From Burkholderiales bacterium (GTDB lineage Bacteria; Pseudomonadota; Gammaproteobacteria; Burkholderiales; Burkholderiaceae_C), in NCBI GenBank assembly GCA_025352345.1, contig JANXTP010000421.1, forward strand, positions 1 to 25,667: a DNA stretch of 25,667 nucleotides, written 5' to 3'. Of this stretch, positions 1 to 8,213 are shown piece by piece; position 1 is the stretch's first letter; each line of letters begins with the position of its first letter. Under the pieces are notes generated by a model, which was not told the DNA's origin, made no database searches, and was given only the letters and a program-made list of their open reading frames with translations. A program made the translations under genes and the position numbers.

Positions 1-353
1 TGCACCAGCACCCAGTCGGTGGGCTGTGCGCCACGTTCGCTCAGTTCACGCAGGCCTGCCGCCACGCTGTCGGCGCGGGCGGCGCCTCCGGTGCGGGCGA
101 CCCAGCCATCGAACTGCGGAACGCGAGACTCGAAGATTGCATCGCCCGGGCTCAACACCACCAGCACCCGATGCAGACGGGCCACCTGATGCAGCGCCGC
201 CAAGGTGTGCCCGACCACCGTGCTGCCGGCCAGCGCCTCGTACTGCTTAGGTCCTGCCGTGCCTGCCCGTTCGCCGTGGCCGGCGCAGGGCACCAGGGCG
301 TAGAGGCGGGGCGACAGGCGCTGCGGTTCGGTGGCGGATTCGGTGTGTGGCAT
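1..353 (-). CDS. ispD: 2-C-methyl-D-erythritol 4-phosphate cytidylyltransferase, N-terminal part (cut by window edge)
   Basis: The minus strand reads open from an ATG at 353-351 to the left edge, giving about 117 residues. It starts MPHTESATEP and then carries LVPCAGHGERAGTAGPKQY (residues 20-38), the nucleotide-binding loop of the IspD family (usual form PAAGxGxRxxxxxPKQY), with the conserved Lys at 37. Further on, VLVVLSPGD and GGAARADSVAAGL fit the family's second strand and the GxxRxxSVxxGL motif. IspD transfers CMP from CTP to methylerythritol 4-phosphate in the cytosolic non-mevalonate isoprenoid pathway. The usual Ala after Pro in the first motif is Cys here, which looks conservative. 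The gene diverges from mfd, an arrangement common in Burkholderiales, where ispF normally follows ispD; that side lies outside the window. The C-terminal half is not visible. Identification is firm; the exact start is less so. Confidence 0.88.
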   Translation of the reverse strand, partial: MPHTESATEPQRLSPRLYALVPCAGHGERAGTAGPKQYEALAGSTVVGHTLAALHQVARLHRVLVVLSPGDAIFESRVPQFDGWVARTGGAARADSVAAGLRELSERGAQPTDWVLV

Positions 354-371
354 CACGGGGTTGGCAACCGC

Positions 372-389
372 CCGAATTCTATAATTCGG
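372..389. promoter_or_regulatory. Palindromic -10-like element between ispD and mfd
   Basis: Arms ccgaatt (372-378) and aattcgg (383-389) form a perfect 7-bp inverted repeat with a 4-bp centre. It contains TATAAT at 380-385 on the plus strand, a consensus -10 box, about 66 bases before the mfd start. A TTGGCA lies at 361-366, but only 13 bases away, too short for a standard sigma-70 spacer. The same palindrome could serve ispD on the other strand. It is a promoter candidate by sequence only. Confidence 0.35.
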
Positions 390-450
390 CTGTGCATCGC
401 CCCGTGGGTATCGTCTCCCGGGGCGCTTTGCTTTTTGCGCCACGCATCTC

Positions 451-3400
451 GTGCAGACACCTTCGATCGCCCCCGGCAAACGCCACACCCTGCCCCGCCC
501 GCTCGGCTCCGCCGACGCGCTGCTGCTGGCGCGCCATGCGCAGGCACGGACTGCACAGAAGCGGTTGACCGCCATCGTCACCGCCGAGCCGGCCGACACG
601 CAACGCCTCGAAGGCGAGCTGGCCTTCTTCGCGCCCGAGCTGCGCATCGCCGTCTTCCCGGACTGGGAAACGCTGCCCTACGACACCTTCTCGCCGCACC
701 AGGATCTGATCTCCGAGCGGTTGGCCACGCTGTGGCGGCTGCTGCAGTCGCACAGGGACGGCGCGCTCGACGTGGTGCTGATGCCCGCCTCCACAGCGCT
801 GGTGCGCCTCGCGCCACCGAGCTTCCTGGCGGCCTACACCTTCCACTTCAAGCAGAAGGAAAGGCTCAACGAGGTGGCGCTGAAGTCTCAGCTGACGCTG
901 GCCGGGTATCAGCACGTCAGCCAGGTGGTGTCGCCCGGCGAGTACGCGGTGCGCGGCGGGCTGATCGACCTGTTCCCGATGGGCTCGCTGGTGCCGTACC
1001 GCGTCGACCTGTTCGGCGACGAGGTCGATTCGATCCGCACCTTCGACCCCGACAGCCAGCGCAGCCTGTACCCGGTGCCCGAGGTGCGGCTGCTGCCGGG
1101 CCGCGAGTTCCCGATGGACGAGGAGGCGCGCACCGCCTTCCGCGCCCGCTGGCGCGAACGCGTCGAGGGCGACCCGACCAAGGTGCGGCTCTACAAGGAC
1201 ATCGCCACAGGCATCGCGACCGCCGGCATCGAGTACTACCTGCCGCTGTTCTTCGACCAGACCGCGACGATCTTCGACTACCTCGCAGGCGACACCCGAG
1301 CAGGCGCCGACCCGTCGGCCGCCCTGGTGCTGCACGGCGAAGTCGATGAAGCCTTGAAGCGCTTCTGGACCGACACCCGGGAGCGCCACCGCTTCCTGCA
1401 GCACGACCGCGAGCGGCCGATCCTGCCGCCAGAAGACCTGTTTCTGAAATCGGACGAGTTCTTCACGCTGGCCAGTGCGCATGCGACGCTGAGCCTGCGC
1501 GGCCGCAGCGCCGAGGGCGCCGCCGACACGGCGTGGGCGCGGCCGCTGCCCGACCTGGGCGTCGACCGGGGCGCGCCGGAGCCGCTGAAGAAATTACAGA
1601 TGCATGTCGGCACCACCAGCCACCGCGTGCTGATCGTTGCCGAAACGCAGGGCCGCCGCGAGAGCCTGCTCGAGCTGCTGCGTGACAGCCGCATCGAGCC
1701 GCCGAGCGTGGCCTCGCTGTCCGAGTTCCGGGCCGGCGACGAGCGCTTCGCGATCGCGGTCGCGCCGCTGGCCGAGGGCTTTTTCTGGACCGATGCCGAT
1801 GAGAACAGCGCGATCGAGTTCGTCACCGAGACCGAGCTGTTCGCCACCAGCCCGACAGCACGCCGACGCCGCAAGCAGGAACAGGTCAGCGTCGTCAATG
1901 CGCTGATCAAGGACCTGTCGGAGCTGAAGGTCGGCGACCCGGTGGTGCACATCAACCACGGCATCGGGCGCTATGTGGGGTTGCGCATCATCGATCTGGG
2001 GGATGACGCAAGAGAGGGCACCAGCGAGTTCCTGCACCTCGAATACGCCGACAAGGCCACGCTCTACGTGCCGGTCGCGCAGCTGCACCTGATCAGCCGC
2101 TACACCGGCGTCAGCGCCGAAGAGGCGCCGCTGCACCGGCTCGGTTCCGGCCAGTGGGAAAAGGCCAAGCGCAAGGCCGCCGAGCAGGTGCGCGACACCG
2201 CCGCCGAGCTGCTGAACCTGTACGCCCGCCGCGCTGCGCGGGAAGGTTATGCGTTCCGCTTCTCGGCGCATGACTACGAGGCCTTCGCGGCCAGCTTCGG
2301 CTTCGAGGAAACGCCCGACCAGAAAGCGGCCATCCACGCCGTGATCCAGGACATGGTGAGCCCGAAGCCGATGGACCGGCTGGTCTGCGGCGACGTTGGC
2401 TTCGGCAAGACCGAGGTCGCGCTGCGCGCCGCCTTCGTCGCCGTCACCGGAGGCAAGCAGGTCGCGATCCTCGCCCCCACCACGCTGCTGGCCGAGCAGC
2501 ATTTTCAGAACATCTCCGACCGCTTCGGCAAGTGGCCGATCAAGGTCGCCGAGATGTCGCGCTTCCGCTCGGCCAAGGAAATCAAGCAGGCGCTGGAAGG
2601 GCTGGAAGACGGCACGATCGACATCGTCGTCGGCACCCACAAGCTGCTGAGCCAGAACACGAAGTTCAAGCGCCTGGGCCTGTTGGTGATCGACGAGGAA
2701 CACCGCTTCGGCGTGCGCCACAAGGAAGCGATGAAGGCGCTGCGTGCCGAGGTCGATGTGCTGACGCTGACCGCCACACCGATCCCGCGCACCCTGGGCA
2801 TGGCGCTGGAAGGCCTGCGCGATTTGAGCGTGATCGCGACCGCACCGCAGCGGCGGCTGGCGATCAAGACCTTCGTGCGTGGCGAGTCCAGCGGCACGAT
2901 CCGCGAGGCGGTGCTGCGCGAGCTCAAACGCGGCGGGCAGGTGTACTTTCTGCACAACGAGGTCGAGACCATCGAGAACCGGCGCAGCAAGCTCGAAGAA
3001 CTGATCCCCGAAGCGCGCATCGCCGTCGCCCACGGTCAGATGCCGGAGCGCGAGCTGGAAAAGGTGATGCGCGATTTCGTCGCCCAGCGCCACAACCTGC
3101 TGCTGTGCTCGACCATCATCGAGACCGGCATCGACGTGCCGAGTGCCAACACCATCGTGATCAGCCGCGCCGACAAGTTCGGCCTGGCGCAACTGCACCA
3201 GCTGCGCGGCCGCGTCGGCCGTTCGCACCACCAGGCCTACGCCTACCTGCTGGTGCCCGATGTGGAAGCACTGACCAAGCAGGCGCAGCAGCGCTTGCAG
3301 GCAATTCAGGACATGGAAGAACTCGGTTCCGGCTTCTACCTCGCGATGCACGACCTGGAAATCCGCGGCGCCGGTGAGGTGCTGGGCGAGAACCAGAGCG

Positions 3401-3972
3401 GCAACATGATGGAGGTCGGATTCCAGCTCTACAACGAGATGCTGGCCGAAGCGGTGCGCTCATTGAAGGCGGGCAAAGAACCCGACCTGCTGTCGCCGCT
3501 CGCCGTGACGACCGAGATCAACCTGCATGCGCCGGCGCTGTTGACCACCGACTACTGCGGTGATGTCCACACGCGCTTGAGCTTGTACAAAAAGCTCGCC
3601 TCGGCGAACAAGAACGAGCAGATCGACGCGATGCTGGAAGAGATCACCGACCGCTTCGGCAAGCTGCCGCCGCAGGGCCAGACGCTGTTCGACGTGCACC
3701 GGCTGCGGGTGCTGGCCAAGCCGTTCGGCGTCAGCAAGATCGATGCGGCGCCAAGCCTGATGGTCATCAGCTTTCGGCCCAACCCGCCGATCGACGCGAT
3801 GAAGATCATCGAGCTGGTGCAGAAGAACCGCCACATCAAGCTCGCCGGCAACGACAAGCTGCGCATCGAGCGCGCGATGCCCGAGGCCAAGGATCGCGCG
3901 CAGATGATCCGCGAGGTGCTGCGCGCACTGGGACAACCGACCGAGGCGAAGGCCAGCCTTCAAAAAGTGTAA
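451..3972 (+). CDS. mfd: Transcription-repair coupling factor Mfd
   Basis: This 1173-residue protein has the full length and domain order of Mfd. The first ~340 residues are the UvrB-like region that recruits UvrA. A CarD-like RNA polymerase interaction domain follows near residue 490 (KVGDPVVHINHGIGRYVGL). The translocase motor carries Walker A GDVGFGKT (647-654), DEEH (748-751) and motif III TATPIPRTL (774-782), and the second RecA lobe contains STIIETGIDVPSANT and QLRGRVGRS. The C-terminal TRCF domain is complete. Mfd removes RNA polymerase stalled at DNA lesions and hands the site to the UvrABC excision system. The start is GTG at 451; no clear Shine-Dalgarno site or better start precedes it. 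The gene diverges from ispD and its 3' end meets the broken TIR gene. A 585-residue antisense ORF inside it is a GC-bias shadow. Confidence 0.97.
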   Translation: MQTPSIAPGKRHTLPRPLGSADALLLARHAQARTAQKRLTAIVTAEPADTQRLEGELAFFAPELRIAVFPDWETLPYDTFSPHQDLISERLATLWRLLQSHRDGALDVVLMPASTALVRLAPPSFLAAYTFHFKQKERLNEVALKSQLTLAGYQHVSQVVSPGEYAVRGGLIDLFPMGSLVPYRVDLFGDEVDSIRTFDPDSQRSLYPVPEVRLLPGREFPMDEEARTAFRARWRERVEGDPTKVRLYKDIATGIATAGIEYYLPLFFDQTATIFDYLAGDTRAGADPSAALVLHGEVDEALKRFWTDTRERHRFLQHDRERPILPPEDLFLKSDEFFTLASAHATLSLRGRSAEGAADTAWARPLPDLGVDRGAPEPLKKLQMHVGTTSHRVLIVAETQGRRESLLELLRDSRIEPPSVASLSEFRAGDERFAIAVAPLAEGFFWTDADENSAIEFVTETELFATSPTARRRRKQEQVSVVNALIKDLSELKVGDPVVHINHGIGRYVGLRIIDLGDDAREGTSEFLHLEYADKATLYVPVAQLHLISRYTGVSAEEAPLHRLGSGQWEKAKRKAAEQVRDTAAELLNLYARRAAREGYAFRFSAHDYEAFAASFGFEETPDQKAAIHAVIQDMVSPKPMDRLVCGDVGFGKTEVALRAAFVAVTGGKQVAILAPTTLLAEQHFQNISDRFGKWPIKVAEMSRFRSAKEIKQALEGLEDGTIDIVVGTHKLLSQNTKFKRLGLLVIDEEHRFGVRHKEAMKALRAEVDVLTLTATPIPRTLGMALEGLRDLSVIATAPQRRLAIKTFVRGESSGTIREAVLRELKRGGQVYFLHNEVETIENRRSKLEELIPEARIAVAHGQMPERELEKVMRDFVAQRHNLLLCSTIIETGIDVPSANTIVISRADKFGLAQLHQLRGRVGRSHHQAYAYLLVPDVEALTKQAQQRLQAIQDMEELGSGFYLAMHDLEIRGAGEVLGENQSGNMMEVGFQLYNEMLAEAVRSLKAGKEPDLLSPLAVTTEINLHAPALLTTDYCGDVHTRLSLYKKLASANKNEQIDAMLEEITDRFGKLPPQGQTLFDVHRLRVLAKPFGVSKIDAAPSLMVISFRPNPPIDAMKIIELVQKNRHIKLAGNDKLRIERAMPEAKDRAQMIREVLRALGQPTEAKASLQKV

Positions 3973-4720
3973 AGCTGCCGCAGCGCAGCAGAAAGATCAC
4001 ACCTTCTCAGCGGAACATCTGCGCCGGAAACTGACCGTTCGCGCCCTGGCACATGCCGACGAAACGGCTGAGCCGGGGTCAGCGGCACCTCGGGCTGTAC
4101 CGGTGGACTGAGCGGCGGCGCGTTGGTGTTGGTGTTGGCCGAGTTCGGCAAATAGGTCGCTACCTCGACCAGCACCAGCACGCCGACCACGATGCCGATC
4201 CACATTTTTTTCTTGCTCTTGGGCGGTTCGGCGTCCTTGCCTGGCTTCTGCAGCGCGAGGCCCGGCAACTTCGCCAAGGTTTCGACCAGACGCTGCAGGT
4301 CACCACGCCAGCGGCTGTCGGAACTCTCAAGCGCCTGACGCCGCACCAGTGGTTTGAGGTCATCGCTGAGCGCCGATTCATCGGGCGGCGGGCTGCCGTC
4401 GATCAGTACCGGCACCACACGGATGCCAAGGCGCAAGGCGGTGCTGATCTCCTGGCGGATCCAGTCCTTTGAATCGTCGAGCCGCCGCCGGCCCTGCGCA
4501 TCGCTGATGTCCAGACATGTCGGGCCGATCAGCACCAGCATCACCACACAGGCTTCGAGCGCCTGGTTCAGGGCCTGAGCGAACTCGACGCCAAGGTCGA
4601 TGCCTTGGATGTCGCGAAGATGTTGGCACTGCCGAAGTGATCGGCCAGGCCATCGGCCAGACGGCCCGCGGCCTGCCGCGTATCGTCACGCCAATAACTG
4701 ACGAAAATACCTCCCGACAT
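3960..4720 (-). pseudogene. TIR-domain membrane protein, frameshifted
   Basis: Reading down from ATG 4720-4718 (with GGAGG at 4733-4729), the protein begins MSGGIFVSYWRDDTRQAAGR, the first strand and box of a bacterial TIR domain. The frame breaks at 4616: TTC CGC is expected but only TTCGC is present. In the next frame the domain resumes as RDIQGIDLGVEFAQAL and runs through VVMLVLIGP and SKDWIRQEISTALRLGIRVV. The Glu of the last motif (codon 4451-4449) matches the catalytic Glu of TIR NADases such as SARM1. A basic stretch and one membrane helix follow (about 4205-4148), then a Pro/Asn/Thr-rich tail. The second frame stays open to 3960 and overlaps mfd by 13 bases; another frame would stop at 4007. 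One lost base explains the break, so this is either a pseudogene or a sequencing error. Target and partner are unknown; no neighbour looks like a defence gene. Confidence 0.75.
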
Positions 4721-4826
4721 CGCCCTGACCTCCGAGGCTGAATTTCCTCAACCAGCGCAAGGCAGGTTAGACCGCATCCTGCTTCGTGTCGGCTGATTCC
4801 GACCCCCAACTTCTTCCCTGATTTCG

Positions 4827-5543
4827 ATGAGCAATCCAACAGGCCTCACGCTGCGTGGTGTCACCCCACCCCTGCGGCTCGCCGACTTCAAGCTGATCGC
4901 GTTCGACATGGACTCGACACTGATCAACATCGAGTGCGTCGATGAGATCGCCGACGCGGCTGGCCGCAAAGCCGAGGTGGCGGCGATCACCGAGGCCGCG
5001 ATGCGCGGCGAGATCACCGACTACAAGGACAGCCTGCGCCGCCGGGTGGCGCTGCTGCGCGGCGTCACCGTCGCGCACATGGAGCAGGTCTACGCCGAAC
5101 GGCTGCAACTCAACCCGGGTGCCGAGACCCTGGTGGCGGCGTGCAAGGCCGTCGGCATGAAGGTGCTGCTGGTGTCGGGCGGCTTCACCTATTTCACCGA
5201 CCGCATCCGCGACCGGCTCGGGATCGATTTCACCCGCTCCAACGTGCTGGAGATCGAGCCCGGCGCGAACTGCGGGCAGCTCACGGGCCGCATGGTCGAT
5301 CAGCCCTGGGGCGACATCTGCGACGGCGCCGAGAAGCGCCGGATGCTGCTGGACACCTGCGCGCAGCTCGGCATCAGCCCGTCACAGGCGATCGCGATGG
5401 GCGACGGTGCCAACGACCTGCCGATGATGGGCTCGGCCGGCCTGTCGGTGGCCTACCACGCGAAGCCGACAGTGCGCGAGCAGGCGATGGTCGCGATCGA
5501 CAGCGGCGGGCTCGACCGGCTGCTGGAGGTGGTGCGGCCCTGA
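4827..5543 (+). CDS. serB: Phosphoserine phosphatase SerB
   Basis: The 238-residue HAD-superfamily enzyme removes phosphate from L-phosphoserine in the last step of serine synthesis, in the cytosol. Motif I is FDMDSTL, with the nucleophile and acid/base aspartates at 27 and 29. The cap begins with ECVDEIADAAG, typical of SerB substrate recognition. Motif II is VLLVSGGFTYF, and motif IV is GDGANDLPMM at 192-201, whose aspartates bind magnesium. The length matches the short SerB form without an N-terminal ACT domain. ATG 4827 is chosen because about 20 residues precede the first strand, as in relatives; the ribosome site is weak. The gene lies tail to tail with the hydrolase at 5560, with 16 bases between them. 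Confidence 0.95.
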   Translation: MSNPTGLTLRGVTPPLRLADFKLIAFDMDSTLINIECVDEIADAAGRKAEVAAITEAAMRGEITDYKDSLRRRVALLRGVTVAHMEQVYAERLQLNPGAETLVAACKAVGMKVLLVSGGFTYFTDRIRDRLGIDFTRSNVLEIEPGANCGQLTGRMVDQPWGDICDGAEKRRMLLDTCAQLGISPSQAIAMGDGANDLPMMGSAGLSVAYHAKPTVREQAMVAIDSGGLDRLLEVVRP

Positions 5544-5559
5544 GGGCTGACGGGCACCG

Positions 5560-6165
5560 TCACCAAGTTCGCAGATCCGACACCCGGTCAACGATCGCAG
5601 CGTACAGGTCGCGGGTGGACGCGATGGCCGCATCGTGCACCTGCTGCGCGCTCAGCACCTGGCCGTTCGCGCCTGCGAGCGCCCGGGTGGCGGTCGCGCT
5701 GGCCACCACCGTGGGCGCATAGCCCAGGTTGAAGCCGCCGTGCGCGGTCGAGTTGATGCACATGTGCGTCATGAAGCCGGCCAGCATGATCTTCTGGATG
5801 CCGAGGGCTTTCAGCCGCTCGTCGAGATCGGTCTGCACAAAAGAATTGGGGTAGTTCTTGATGATCACCGGCTCGCCGGCGATCGGTGCCACCTCATCCG
5901 AAATCGCACCGATCTCGGCATTCACGTCGTACGGCGAGCCCGGGCCACCATCGTGCTGGATGTGAAACACCGGCACCTTCAGATCACGCGCCAGCTCCAG
6001 CAATTTCGTGGCTTCGGCGATTGCCGGTTCAACACCGCTGAGCTGCATCACGCCCCGGCGGTAGGTGTTCTGCAGGTCGATCATGATCAGCGCCGAATCG
6101 TGCAGCTGTCCGGGCTCCTGGCCCAGGCCGACGATGTCTCTGAGGGAGGGGGATGCGGTGGGCAT
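5560..6165 (-). CDS. Isochorismatase-fold cysteine hydrolase
   Basis: This 201-residue protein has the isochorismatase-like hydrolase fold. The expected catalytic triad is visible: Asp30 in ALIMIDLQN, Lys103 in VIIKNYPNSF, and Cys136 in GFMTHMCINST. The family includes amidases for N-carbamoyl compounds, ureidoacrylate, maleamate, biuret and nicotinamide, as well as true isochorismatases; a nucleophilic Cys points to amide or ester hydrolysis. No substrate-specific signature is recognised. ATG 6165 follows GGAG with a suitable gap. It is the last of three minus-strand genes after the MFS transporter and the RraA-like protein, with 34 bases separating it from the latter, so it probably shares their transcript and pathway. 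Confidence 0.85.
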   Translation of the reverse strand: MPTASPSLRDIVGLGQEPGQLHDSALIMIDLQNTYRRGVMQLSGVEPAIAEATKLLELARDLKVPVFHIQHDGGPGSPYDVNAEIGAISDEVAPIAGEPVIIKNYPNSFVQTDLDERLKALGIQKIMLAGFMTHMCINSTAHGGFNLGYAPTVVASATATRALAGANGQVLSAQQVHDAAIASTRDLYAAIVDRVSDLRTW

Positions 6166-6199
6166 GTGGGTACTCCAGTGGATTCAAAAAGTTCGAGGA

Positions 6200-6727
6200 T
6201 CAAGGCGGCGTCGGCAACACAACGATGCCGTCTTCGTCGGCCACCAGCCATTCGCCCGGCCGCACGGTGATGCCCTGGATCGACAGCACGCCGTCGCGCA
6301 GGCCCTGGTTCTTGCGGTCCGTGGGCAGCGGCATCAGCGCCAGCGCGCGGATGCCCACATCGGTGGCGGCCAGCTCGGCACTGTCACGCACGCAGCCATC
6401 GACGACGATGCCGGCCCAGCCGTTGTGGGCGGCCGACGCGGCGATGTTGCCGCCGACCAGTGCGCGCCTGAGCGAGCCGCCGCCGTCGATGACCAGCACG
6501 CGGCCCAGCCCCGGTTCCTGCAGCGCCGCCTTGACGGCAGTGTTGTCCTCGAAGCACTTGACGGTGCTGACAGGCCCGGCGAACCGCGTGCGCTTACCGT
6601 AGTTGTGAAACACCGGTGGCAACACGCGAAACGAGCCGGAGCTGTCATGCAGGTGCAGGTCGCAGAGGTCGCAGGTGTTGCTGAAGCTGCCGCTGTCAGA
6701 GGCGGTCGATGCGCTGCTTGAAGTCAT
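6200..6727 (-). CDS. RraA-like protein / HMG aldolase family
   Basis: The 175-residue protein belongs to the RraA/MenG-like fold. Recognisable stretches are TCDLCDLHL near the start, GPVSTVKCFEDNTAVKAAL, VIDGGGSLRRALVGGNIAA (79-97) and GIVVDGCVRDSAEL, whose Arg114 and Asp115 correspond to the substrate and divalent-metal binding pair of 4-hydroxy-4-methyl-2-oxoglutarate aldolases. The same fold includes RraA, the RNase E inhibitor, and sequence alone does not separate the two functions well. Its place between an MFS transporter and a cysteine hydrolase favours a catabolic aldolase or decarboxylase over RNase E control; that is inference. ATG 6727 is preceded by AGAGGAG, a strong ribosome site. 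A 48-base gap separates it from the transporter gene. Confidence 0.82.
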   Translation of the reverse strand: MTSSSASTASDSGSFSNTCDLCDLHLHDSSGSFRVLPPVFHNYGKRTRFAGPVSTVKCFEDNTAVKAALQEPGLGRVLVIDGGGSLRRALVGGNIAASAAHNGWAGIVVDGCVRDSAELAATDVGIRALALMPLPTDRKNQGLRDGVLSIQGITVRPGEWLVADEDGIVVLPTPP

Positions 6728-6775
6728 GGCGGGCTCCTCTGGCGTCGGCCCGCGACTGTGCCGCGCCAGGCCCGG

Positions 6776-8065
6776 TCAGGCCACTGCGGCCGAAGCCGAC
6801 AGCCCTGTGGCACGTTTGCGCTGGATGCCCATGCCGACCACTGCCGCCGAGGCCACGCCCACCGTCAGCGCCAGCGCCGAGCCGTAGAACACCGCCGCCG
6901 GTGAACCGTGGTCGAGCAGCGCACCGAACACCGGCGCCGCCGTGGCGAAGCCCAGGTCCAGGCCCGAATACACCATGCCGTAGACCCGGCCGGTGGCGCC
7001 CGGTGGCGCCGCCTGCTTGATCAACATGTCGCGCGACGGGCCGGCCAGCCCGGTGCCGAAACCAGCCACGGCCGTCAGCAGCACCGCCATCACGCCCGGC
7101 AGCACACCACTGCCGACCAGCACCAGCAGCGCCGCCGACGCCAGCAGGCAGGAACTGATGATCCTTTCGAGCCGGTCGCTGCGCGACGCGAGAAAGCCGC
7201 CGATGACGATGCCCACCGCGCCGAACAGCATGTAGCCGCTGACGACCAGCGAGGTCAGCGTCAGCGGCAGGCCGGTGATCTGTTGCAGTGCCGGGCTGGC
7301 GAAGCTCTGGATCGCGCTGAGCGCACAGGTCGACCAGAAGAAGAACGAGAAGCACATCCAAACCGATGGCAGGCGCAGGAAGGCCATCGGGTGCTCGGGC
7401 GCCAGCGGCTGGCCGCCCTTGCCAAGGACGACGGGCACCGGCGCCCACTCGCCCTGGCGGTCGTCGATCGCGTCGCGCTGCCACCACAGGATCGCCATCA
7501 CACACACCGCCAACACCGACGCGCAGGCGGCGGCCACACGCCAGGAGCCGAAGGCAGCGGTGAGGCCGGTCAGGAACAGTGGTGCGGCGGCCCAGCCCAG
7601 GTTGCCAGTCAGGCCGTGGGTGCTGAACGCATGGCCCAAGCGCGCCGCCGAGACACGCCGATTCAGAATGGTGAAGTCAGCGGGGTGGAACGGGCAGTTG
7701 CCCAACCCGGCGAGTGCTGCCGCCAGCAGCAACCCGCTGTAGCCGGTGGCCAGCGACACCGCGACGCCGGCCAGCGCAAAACACGACAGCGCAGCAAACA
7801 GCACCGGCCGCGCACCGATGCGGTCCACCACGAAGCCCGCCAGCGCCTGGCCAATGCCGGAAATCACGAAGAAGGTGGTGACCAGCAGGCCCAGTTCGGC
7901 ATAGCTGAGTCCGAAGTCGCGGATGAACAGCGGAAACAGCGGTGGCAGCAGCAGGTGAAAGAAGTGCGAGGTGCCGTGCGCGAGGCCGACCAGGCCGATC
8001 GTGCGGGCGTCTTGCCGCAAGGACGCGGTGGTGGCGGCAAGGGGAGTGGAGGCGCTGGGTGTCAT
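6776..8065 (-). CDS. MFS transporter
   Basis: The 429-residue inner-membrane protein has about twelve hydrophobic helices. The early GLAHGTSHFFHLLLPPLFPLF resembles the first helix of the fosmidomycin-resistance-like branch, and VVDRIGARPVLF between helices 2 and 3 is the MFS loop motif. A hydrophilic central loop (about residues 200-225) divides the two halves. Direction and substrate cannot be read; both drug exporters and substrate importers occur in this superfamily. ATG 8065 is chosen because the protein then begins about 30 residues before the first helix; an in-frame ATG at 8122 would add 19 residues, and neither has a good ribosome site. It is the first gene of the set with the RraA-like and hydrolase genes, and it diverges from the AraC-type regulator, its likely controller. 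Confidence 0.87.
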   Translation of the reverse strand: MTPSASTPLAATTASLRQDARTIGLVGLAHGTSHFFHLLLPPLFPLFIRDFGLSYAELGLLVTTFFVISGIGQALAGFVVDRIGARPVLFAALSCFALAGVAVSLATGYSGLLLAAALAGLGNCPFHPADFTILNRRVSAARLGHAFSTHGLTGNLGWAAAPLFLTGLTAAFGSWRVAAACASVLAVCVMAILWWQRDAIDDRQGEWAPVPVVLGKGGQPLAPEHPMAFLRLPSVWMCFSFFFWSTCALSAIQSFASPALQQITGLPLTLTSLVVSGYMLFGAVGIVIGGFLASRSDRLERIISSCLLASAALLVLVGSGVLPGVMAVLLTAVAGFGTGLAGPSRDMLIKQAAPPGATGRVYGMVYSGLDLGFATAAPVFGALLDHGSPAAVFYGSALALTVGVASAAVVGMGIQRKRATGLSASAAVA

Positions 8066-8146
8066 CGCAGAGATCAATGAGGTCGGCAGATTGCCGATCG
8101 AGGCCTGCCAATGTAATGACATCGCCTGCGTCGCAGTGACGATAGT

Positions 8147-8173
8147 CGGACAATGGTTGTCGCGATCCGGACA
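8147..8173. promoter_or_regulatory. Candidate AraC-type operator
   Basis: In the 148-base gap between the divergent transporter and AraC genes, CGGACA occurs at 8147-8152 and again at 8168-8173, exactly 21 bases apart on the same strand. That spacing, two helical turns, is typical of half-sites bound by AraC-family proteins. The first copy also overlaps a short inverted repeat (gacaa 8149-8153, ttgtc 8157-8161). The match is short, so binding is inferred only from position and spacing. Confidence 0.35.
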
Positions 8174-8213
8174 GGCCGGTCTGCAGCAGCGACACCAGTC
8201 ATCGGGAGAAAAG

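Noticed and set aside
361..366. TTGGCA as a -35 box for mfd
   Set aside because: The 13-base spacer to TATAAT is too short for sigma-70.
1594..3351. 585-codon antisense ORF across mfd
   Set aside because: It lies opposite confirmed Mfd motifs and has the His/Gln/Leu/Asp-rich make-up of a GC-bias shadow; no family features.
3974..3989. gctgc/gcagc hairpin after mfd
   Set aside because: A five-base stem with no T-run is expected by chance in such GC-rich DNA.
5548..5562. tgacgg-gca-ccgtca hairpin between serB and the hydrolase gene
   Set aside because: Only six base pairs and no T-run; too weak to call a terminator, though it fills the convergent gap.
7971..8213. Longer start for the AraC regulator
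   Set aside because: The extra frame runs into the divergent transporter gene; ATG 8214 has a good ribosome site.
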